From Pelobium manganitolerans (GTDB lineage Bacteria; Bacteroidota; Bacteroidia; Sphingobacteriales; Sphingobacteriaceae): DNA of 64,000 nt. Shown piece by piece: positions 58,465 through 64,000 of this stretch (position 1 is the stretch's first letter; each line of letters opens with the position of its first letter). A program made the position numbers and the translations under genes. The notes under the pieces were generated by a model. That model saw only the letters and a program-made list of their open reading frames with translations. It did not search any database and was not told where the DNA came from. The stretch covers positions 163,897 through 227,896 of the forward strand of contig NZ_MBTA01000028.1 of assembly GCF_003609575.1 (NCBI RefSeq), in the 5' to 3' direction.

Positions 58465-60837
58465 ATGAAAAATATAATTGCATTTTTTCTTTTGATAAAC
58501 GCATTAGTTTTAAATGATGCCCATGCCCAGCAAACAAGTGCCGGTAAGTTAAGGGGCAGTTTTGATAAATATCTTGAACATAATTTTCAGGAGAAAATAT
58601 ATATGCATACCGATAAGGATGCCTACTTGGCCGGAGAAATTATCTGGTTTAAAATATACAATGTTGAGGCCTATACCAACCGACCTGTTGAGGTGAGCAA
58701 AGTGGCTTACGTGGAGCTATTGGATAGCCAAAATAAAGCGGTATTGCAGGCCAAAGTAAAACTGCAGGACGGGCAGGGGAGTGGCACATTGTATGCGCCT
58801 GTAAATTTACCGTCGGGGAGTTACATTCTGCGGAGTTATACCAGCTGGATGAAAAACGCTGATGCGGCGTATTACTTTCATAAAAGCCTGGATATATACA
58901 ACACACTGAAAGAGGAACCTTTAGAACCGCATACAAAAGCAGGATCTTTTGCCCTTCGGTTTTTCCCTGAGGGAGGTAATTTGGTTTCGGGCTTAACAAG
59001 TAAAGTTGCGTTTAAAGCGGTTGATGAAAACGGAAACAATTTTCCGTTTAAAGCCATAGTTCTTAACAGCGCCAATGATACTGTGGCTAGTTTTAGCTCC
59101 ACAAAAACAGGAATCGGGAGCTTTGAGTTTACGCCAAACAGCAAGCAAACTTATAAAGCAATTGTAAAGCCTTTAGCGGCCAGCGCCTTTACGGTTCTGT
59201 TGCCCCAAATTTTTGAGAACGGAGCGGTTATGTCGCTCAAAAATGATGGCTCCAATATTTCTGTGTCGCTACAAAATAAGTTGCAACAGCAGGGCATGTT
59301 TACGCTGTTTGTACATTCGGGCCATAAAACAGTTTTTGTAAAAACGGTAGGAGCGCAAGGCCCGGAAAGCAGCTTTACCGTTCCTTTAGATTCTTTGGGC
59401 GCCGGCATATCTCATTTTACGCTGTTTGGGCCTAACGGAAATGCACTTTGCGAACGCCTCTTCTTTAAAAAACCTACAAACTTATTAAACATCAACCTGC
59501 GGACTAATCAACCAAATTACACTCCCCGGGAAAAAGTGCGATTGCATATTGAACAGAAAAATAGCATAGGCTTGCCGGCCGGGTCTAAATTTTCGGTCAG
59601 CGTTTATAAAGCCGATACGGTTGCCAATTATGAAGATATTGTTACCAGTTTATGGCTAACTTCAGAACTAAAAGGAAAAATAAAAAACGCCAGTTGGTAT
59701 CTCAGCGAAGCTTCTGCCGAGGATATAGACAAGCTGATGCTTACACACGGTTGGCGGCGTTTTAAATGGGAGGATGTTTTACAAGAAAAAGAACATCAGC
59801 CTAAATATCTGCCCGAAGTTGACGGGCATATTGTAAGCGGAAGGCTTAGCAGCACATTAAGCAATGTATCTGTTGCCAACCGCATGGCCTTTCTTTCTGT
59901 GCCTGGGCGCAACTATCGCTTTTATACCTCGTCATCCAACAGCAATGGCGAAATTAATTTCTATACCAGAGATTTTTATGGCGGCAACGAAGTGATAGCG
60001 CAAACAGATTTCCGTACCGATAGCCTGTTGCATATTGAAATAAATTCGCCTTACTCCAGCCTGTTTGCTAGTGGTATTGACGGAGTTTTTAATTATAGCC
60101 CCAATCAGCACAGCTTGTTGCAGAGAAGTGTAGCTACGCAGGTAAACAACATCTATTTTTCTAAATATCTCAACAAAGAAACTGCCAGACAGGCAGATAC
60201 CTCATTCTTTTACAGCAAGCCCGATAAGATTTACAAGCTAGACGATTATGTTCGCTTTACCACCATGGAAGAGGTTTTAAGAGAATACGTGCCCGAAGTG
60301 ATGGTATCGCAGCGGAAAAAGAATTACCAGCTTACGGTTTTTGATACTAAGCTTAATGCATTTCACAATGGGGCTCCTTTTGCCTTGTTAGATGGTGTCC
60401 CGATATTTGACGACGGGAATACCGTTATTGCCACAGACCCCAGAAAGTTGCAACGGATAGAGATTGTAGACGGGAGCTATTTGTACGGGAGAAACAGTTT
60501 TTCGGGGATTTTAAGTTTGCATAGCTATAAAGGTGATATGGCAGGCTATCAGCTACCAAAAACGGCGTTGGTGATAGATTACGATGGCCTTCAAAAAGAA
60601 CGACAGTTTTACTCGCCGATGTACAACGGTGATACCGCCAACCGCACCCATATGCCCGATTACAGGACAACTTTATTTTGGGAGCCACACCGCCAGATTG
60701 GTAAAAACGGGGAAACAGAACTGGAATTTTATACTTCTGATTTAGAAGGTGCTTACGTGATAAATGTGCAGGCTCTTTCAGAAAACGGGGAAGCAGGAAG
60801 TGCGATAGCTTCTTTTAAAATTTTAAAAGAACAATAA
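58465..60837 (+). CDS. MG2-like exported protein with TonB-plug-like C-terminal region
   Basis: This is a 790-residue exported protein with a signal peptide (1-21, ending HAQ). Residues about 40-125 resemble the MG2 macroglobulin domain (IYMHTDKDAYLAGEIIWFKI, SGSYILRSYTSWMKN). Several further beta-sandwich repeats follow. A segment at about 630-690 (FHNGAPFALLDGVPIFDDGN and RIEIVDGSYLYGRNSFSGIL) looks like a TonB-receptor plug without any barrel. Thioester or protease-bait motifs of true alpha-2-macroglobulins are not seen. It follows the second DUF4249 gene by nine bases and is probably the last member of this operon. Its function is unknown; an outer-membrane or periplasmic partner of the receptor is the natural guess. 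Confidence 0.8.
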   Translation: MKNIIAFFLLINALVLNDAHAQQTSAGKLRGSFDKYLEHNFQEKIYMHTDKDAYLAGEIIWFKIYNVEAYTNRPVEVSKVAYVELLDSQNKAVLQAKVKLQDGQGSGTLYAPVNLPSGSYILRSYTSWMKNADAAYYFHKSLDIYNTLKEEPLEPHTKAGSFALRFFPEGGNLVSGLTSKVAFKAVDENGNNFPFKAIVLNSANDTVASFSSTKTGIGSFEFTPNSKQTYKAIVKPLAASAFTVLLPQIFENGAVMSLKNDGSNISVSLQNKLQQQGMFTLFVHSGHKTVFVKTVGAQGPESSFTVPLDSLGAGISHFTLFGPNGNALCERLFFKKPTNLLNINLRTNQPNYTPREKVRLHIEQKNSIGLPAGSKFSVSVYKADTVANYEDIVTSLWLTSELKGKIKNASWYLSEASAEDIDKLMLTHGWRRFKWEDVLQEKEHQPKYLPEVDGHIVSGRLSSTLSNVSVANRMAFLSVPGRNYRFYTSSSNSNGEINFYTRDFYGGNEVIAQTDFRTDSLLHIEINSPYSSLFASGIDGVFNYSPNQHSLLQRSVATQVNNIYFSKYLNKETARQADTSFFYSKPDKIYKLDDYVRFTTMEEVLREYVPEVMVSQRKKNYQLTVFDTKLNAFHNGAPFALLDGVPIFDDGNTVIATDPRKLQRIEIVDGSYLYGRNSFSGILSLHSYKGDMAGYQLPKTALVIDYDGLQKERQFYSPMYNGDTANRTHMPDYRTTLFWEPHRQIGKNGETELEFYTSDLEGAYVINVQALSENGEAGSAIASFKILKEQ

Positions 60838-60886
60838 CCAACAATGATAAACAGTAAACAAATTCAATACTTAAAAGCCCAATAAA

Positions 60887-62377
60887 ATGAAAAGAAACCT
60901 ATACTTGTTTTTTGCGTTTATTTTAGTTTTTATAGCCTGTAAAAAAGAAGAAAAAGCTAAAAAAGACAGTGCTGCTATATTTTCGGTCAAAGCTATTACG
61001 ATTCCGGTTCAAGCTGGAAAAGCAGAATTTACCATCAAATGGTCTTATGCAGAGTGGGAGATATCAACAGATCCGACCGGCTTTATTAGCGGATTTACTT
61101 ATTTAAAAGGCGGTAGTTCTGATCATAGCAGCACTACCAAGGTCAATTTCAATTATTTGGCCAACAACACCATTGTAGAGAGAAAACAGGATATTATACT
61201 TACCAATAAAACTACCGGCGCTAAAACTACGCTCACTGTAACGCAAGAAGCGCCTATGCCGGTAAAAGTTTCTATAGATTCAAGTATAGAATATCAGGAG
61301 ATTGACGGTTTTGGTTTCTCCTCGGCCTGGTGCGGTACCCTTAGTGCGGCCAAAAACAATTCACTTTATAATACCTTGGGGTTTTCCTTGCTCAGGATAC
61401 GTGTGGACCAGAATAAGAATAACTGGGGAGAGGAGATTGCAAATTCAGCGGCAGCACACGCGGCCGGTGCAAAAGTACTCGGGTCTGAATGGTCTCCGCC
61501 CGTAGCTTGGAACAGTAATGGAAAAAGTACCGGGGGTTATTTGCTCCCTCAATATTATGCGGATTATGCCAATTATCTAAAGGAGGCTGCAAATACCATC
61601 AAGCTTGATTACGTATCGTTCCAAAATGAACCGGATATGGGCGCTATTGATCCTAGCGGGGTAGTTTCCTGGACCGAGAGCCAGATGCGCACATTTTTAA
61701 TAGATCACTCGGCTACTATCGGGAAACCTATTGTGTATGCCGAGTCATTTAGTTTTAACGATGCTTATACAGACCCTGCGCTTAACGATGCATCTGTGGC
61801 TAGCAAGATCGCTATTATAGGCGGGCACTTATATGGCGGTGGATTATACACGCATCAGAATGCTTTAGATAAAAGGAAAAAGATATGGCAAACAGAACAT
61901 TACGTGGCAAACAGCCGTGATAATATCAACAATGCATTAATCCAAGCTAAAGAAATGCAAGACTGTATGAACCACCAGATGAGCGCTTATTTTTACTGGT
62001 GGGTTAATGATAATGATGCTTCTGTAAACCTGGTAAACCAAAGCGGTGCGATATATAAAGCAGGTTATGTTGCGGGGCAGTTTGCAAAGTGGATAACTCC
62101 GGGGAAAGTTCGTATAGCGGCTAGCTACAATCCAAGTCCTGATACGTATGTTACCGCCTATGCTAAAGGCGGAATTGTTGTGGTTGCGGTAAATAATGGT
62201 GACACTCCGGTAAGTCATTTGTTCTCTTTTTCTAATGTATCTGGCTTAAGTACTATGGAAGTTAACAGAACATCTGCAACTGAGGATATGGACTATAAAG
62301 GAACTGTTAAATTATCTAATAATGCTTTTTCTTATACACTTCCTGCTAAAAGCGTAACTACTTTTCATCAGTATTAA
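60887..62377 (+). CDS. BACON-GH30 xylanase lipoprotein lacking the glucuronate-binding Arg motif
   Basis: This is a 496-residue lipoprotein (Cys18 in VFIACKKEEK, an acidic/lysine pattern favouring surface display). A BACON-type Ig domain covers about 28-122 and the GH30 barrel and side beta domain about 128-496. The acid/base is Glu248 (FQNEPD) and the nucleophile Glu337 (WQTEHY). In GH30_8 glucuronoxylanases the strand after the nucleophile carries YWWxRRSYG, whose Arg binds methyl-glucuronic acid. Here it reads YFYWWVNDNDASVN, so the Arg is missing. A Clostridium papyrosolvens GH30 without that Arg is an endo-xylanase not dependent on glucuronate, so a different xylan specificity is expected. 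Paralogue downstream. Confidence 0.9.
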   Translation: MKRNLYLFFAFILVFIACKKEEKAKKDSAAIFSVKAITIPVQAGKAEFTIKWSYAEWEISTDPTGFISGFTYLKGGSSDHSSTTKVNFNYLANNTIVERKQDIILTNKTTGAKTTLTVTQEAPMPVKVSIDSSIEYQEIDGFGFSSAWCGTLSAAKNNSLYNTLGFSLLRIRVDQNKNNWGEEIANSAAAHAAGAKVLGSEWSPPVAWNSNGKSTGGYLLPQYYADYANYLKEAANTIKLDYVSFQNEPDMGAIDPSGVVSWTESQMRTFLIDHSATIGKPIVYAESFSFNDAYTDPALNDASVASKIAIIGGHLYGGGLYTHQNALDKRKKIWQTEHYVANSRDNINNALIQAKEMQDCMNHQMSAYFYWWVNDNDASVNLVNQSGAIYKAGYVAGQFAKWITPGKVRIAASYNPSPDTYVTAYAKGGIVVVAVNNGDTPVSHLFSFSNVSGLSTMEVNRTSATEDMDYKGTVKLSNNAFSYTLPAKSVTTFHQY

Positions 62378-62491
62378 TTGTTTTTACCATGTTTTCATCA
62401 AAAAGAAAAAATACGCTTAACGGCAAATACCTAAATACAAAGAGTGCTCTACTTAATCAATAAAGTAACAATAATATTAACCCATTTAAAG

Positions 62492-64000
62492 ATGAGAAGA
62501 ACCATAGCCTTATTAACGGCTCTGTTTATATTTTTTATTGCCTGTAAAAAAAAGGATGATGTAGTAAAAGACTCAAGCATTGGCTTTAATGTGTCAGAAA
62601 TTACCGTTCCAAGCACTGCCGGAACAGGCGAACTTACCATAAAATGGTCTTATACAGAATGGGAACTTTCTACGTCTTCAGGAGGTTTTTTGTCAGGATT
62701 TACCTATTTGAAAGGCGGAAACGAAAACCAAAGTAACAGTACCAGAATTAGCTTTAAATACACTGCAAACAATAAAGCTACGGCTAGGACACAGGAGATA
62801 ACCGTTACCAACAAAAAAACGGGCGCTAAAACTACATTAAACGTAAAACAAGCTGCCCCGGCACCTATAGAACTCAGCTTTGACCCAAGTATCACCTATC
62901 AGGCGGTTACCGGTTTTGGTGGGATGAACAATGTTTGGGCAGCGCCACAGCTCAGCACCGCCGAGGTGGAAAAGATGTATTCAAAAGATGGTCTCGGCTA
63001 TAACATGATGCGGATTATGATTTATCCCAACAAAGCAGATTGGGGCCGTGATGTGGCTACAACCCTAAAGGCACAATCTTTAGGCGCAAGAATTTTAGCA
63101 TCTCCATGGACACCGCCCTCTGCAATGAAAAGCAGCAATAGCAACCTTCACGGCTACCTTCTGCCAGAAAAATATGCCGACTATGTACAGCACCTTAATG
63201 ATTTTATTGCCTTTATGAAAGATAAGGGCATCACCATAGAGGCTGTTTCTATTCAAAACGAGCCGGATTGGAGTCCAGAATACGACGGTTGCGAATGGTC
63301 GCCGACGCAAATACTTGATTTTATAAAAAACTACGCCGGAGGCATCAACGCCAAAGTGCTTGCTGCAGAAGCGGTCAACTTTAAGAAAATGTACACGGAC
63401 CCTGTGCTTAACGATCCGGTGGCGGTAAACAACTTAGATATTGCCGGTGGCCACTTGTATGGCGGCGGCTTGCAAGACTATCCTTTGGCGCGGCAAAAAG
63501 GCAAAGAAATTTGGATGACAGAGCACCTCTTAAACGAGGTGAACGACGGAATGGGCTGGGCGCAAGCCTTAGTTCTCGCCAAAGAACTGAATGATTGCAT
63601 GGAGAATAACTTTAACGCTTACTTCTGGTGGTACTTAAAAAGATCGTACAGCATGTTGGGCGATGGAGATAAAGGCACCACCATGGGCCAAACGCTAAAG
63701 AGGGGCTACGTGCTTTCTCATTACGCTAAATATGCAACCGGCCGTACCAGGGTACAAATTGGGAAAGTTGCAAATAACAGCGAAATTAGCGTCACCGCAT
63801 ATAAAGGCCAGGATGATATGACGATGGTTTTTGTCAATAGTGGCGCTACAACCGTTCCTGCTTTAAATATCAACCTGCCGCTAAGCGTTAAAAGTGCAAA
63901 TGCAGTAATTACCTCAGAAACATTAGATATGGCCGAGCATAGCGTAGCACTCAATGCAGAGAAAACTGCACTAACTTTGAGCCTGCCGGCCAAATCAATT
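62492..64000 (+). CDS. BACON-GH30 glucuronoxylanase lipoprotein, 3' end outside window
   Basis: The frame is open from the ATG at 62492 through the last base (503 codons), so only a short C-terminal piece is missing. The lipobox has Cys18 (IACKKKDDVVKD). A BACON-type domain covers about 28-122 and is very similar to that of the upstream paralogue (SYTEWELSTSSGGFLSGFTY). The GH30 acid/base is Glu257 (IQNEPDW) and the nucleophile Glu344 (WMTEHL). Here WWYLKRSYSMLGDG keeps the Arg384-Ser-Tyr motif that binds methyl-glucuronic acid in GH30_8 enzymes, so a glucuronoxylan-specific endo-xylanase is likely. The gap to the first GH30 is 114 bases without a clear promoter. Confidence 0.9.
   Translation, partial: MRRTIALLTALFIFFIACKKKDDVVKDSSIGFNVSEITVPSTAGTGELTIKWSYTEWELSTSSGGFLSGFTYLKGGNENQSNSTRISFKYTANNKATARTQEITVTNKKTGAKTTLNVKQAAPAPIELSFDPSITYQAVTGFGGMNNVWAAPQLSTAEVEKMYSKDGLGYNMMRIMIYPNKADWGRDVATTLKAQSLGARILASPWTPPSAMKSSNSNLHGYLLPEKYADYVQHLNDFIAFMKDKGITIEAVSIQNEPDWSPEYDGCEWSPTQILDFIKNYAGGINAKVLAAEAVNFKKMYTDPVLNDPVAVNNLDIAGGHLYGGGLQDYPLARQKGKEIWMTEHLLNEVNDGMGWAQALVLAKELNDCMENNFNAYFWWYLKRSYSMLGDGDKGTTMGQTLKRGYVLSHYAKYATGRTRVQIGKVANNSEISVTAYKGQDDMTMVFVNSGATTVPALNINLPLSVKSANAVITSETLDMAEHSVALNAEKTALTLSLPAKSI

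Noticed and set aside
58465..60837. True alpha-2-macroglobulin
   Set aside because: No thioester motif and no complement-like domain order are seen; only the MG2-type segment is shared.

Overview
The window is a 64 kb stretch of a Bacteroidota chromosome that is almost entirely one large xylan utilization locus. SusC/SusD pairs, a hybrid two-component regulator, lipoprotein signals, promoters of the TTG-N17-23-TAnnTTTG type and AT-rich leaders all point to that phylum. The style (many secreted GH43-CBM6 enzymes, STN-type TonB receptor with DUF4249 lipoproteins, GH115/GH127/GH97/GH31 arrays) suggests a soil or freshwater Sphingobacteriaceae member such as Pedobacter or Mucilaginibacter. That placement is an inference, because no marker gene is present.

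Region 1 (1-30.4 kb, all + strand) is a debranching array of enzymes with export signals: GH95 (cut by the window start), CE1 esterase, GH115, CE1 esterase, GH8, a DUF1593 protein, GH127/146, GH97, three GH43-CBM6, GH97, two GH31, GH43, GH43_12-like and GH43-CBM6. Most gaps are under 40 bases, so much of it is probably co-transcribed, with possible breaks near 3.4, 6.5 and 13.2 kb. The set matches what is needed to strip a highly decorated glucuronoarabinoxylan: feruloyl or acetyl esters, methyl-glucuronic acid, arabinofuranose, alpha-xylose, alpha-galactose and L-galactose or fucose. It resembles the complex-xylan PUL of Bacteroides ovatus.

Region 2 (30.4-34.9 kb) holds a likely small RNA with its own promoter and terminator, an 11-bp tandem repeat array, an unrecognised 226-residue protein, a GH10 xylanase on the - strand, and a divergent GH43 that seems to have lost its last residues to a premature stop.

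Region 3 (34.9-52.5 kb) is the regulatory and uptake core: a 1362-residue hybrid two-component regulator, then SusC-SusD-SusC-SusD-surface lipoprotein-GH10 in the order of the xusA-xusB-xusC-xusD-xusE-xyn10C core described in Prevotella and Bacteroides. A perfect -7 element, a long leader and a 42-codon ORF precede xusA.

Region 4 (52.5-60.8 kb) is a separate promoter-led operon: an exported protein of unknown function, an STN-containing TonB receptor, two tandem DUF4249 lipoproteins and an MG2-like protein. Its substrate is unknown, and it is the best candidate here for an undescribed system. Region 5 (60.9-64 kb) has two tandem BACON-GH30 lipoproteins; the second is cut by the window end.

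The likely flow is as follows. Surface GH10 and GH30 enzymes cut xylan, the two SusCD complexes import the oligosaccharides, periplasmic enzymes of region 1 remove side chains and shorten the backbone, and the HTCS senses periplasmic oligosaccharide and activates the locus. No GH67, GH3, xylose isomerase, xylulokinase or inner-membrane sugar transporter is seen in the window, nor any tRNA, rRNA, insertion sequence, CRISPR array or phage gene.
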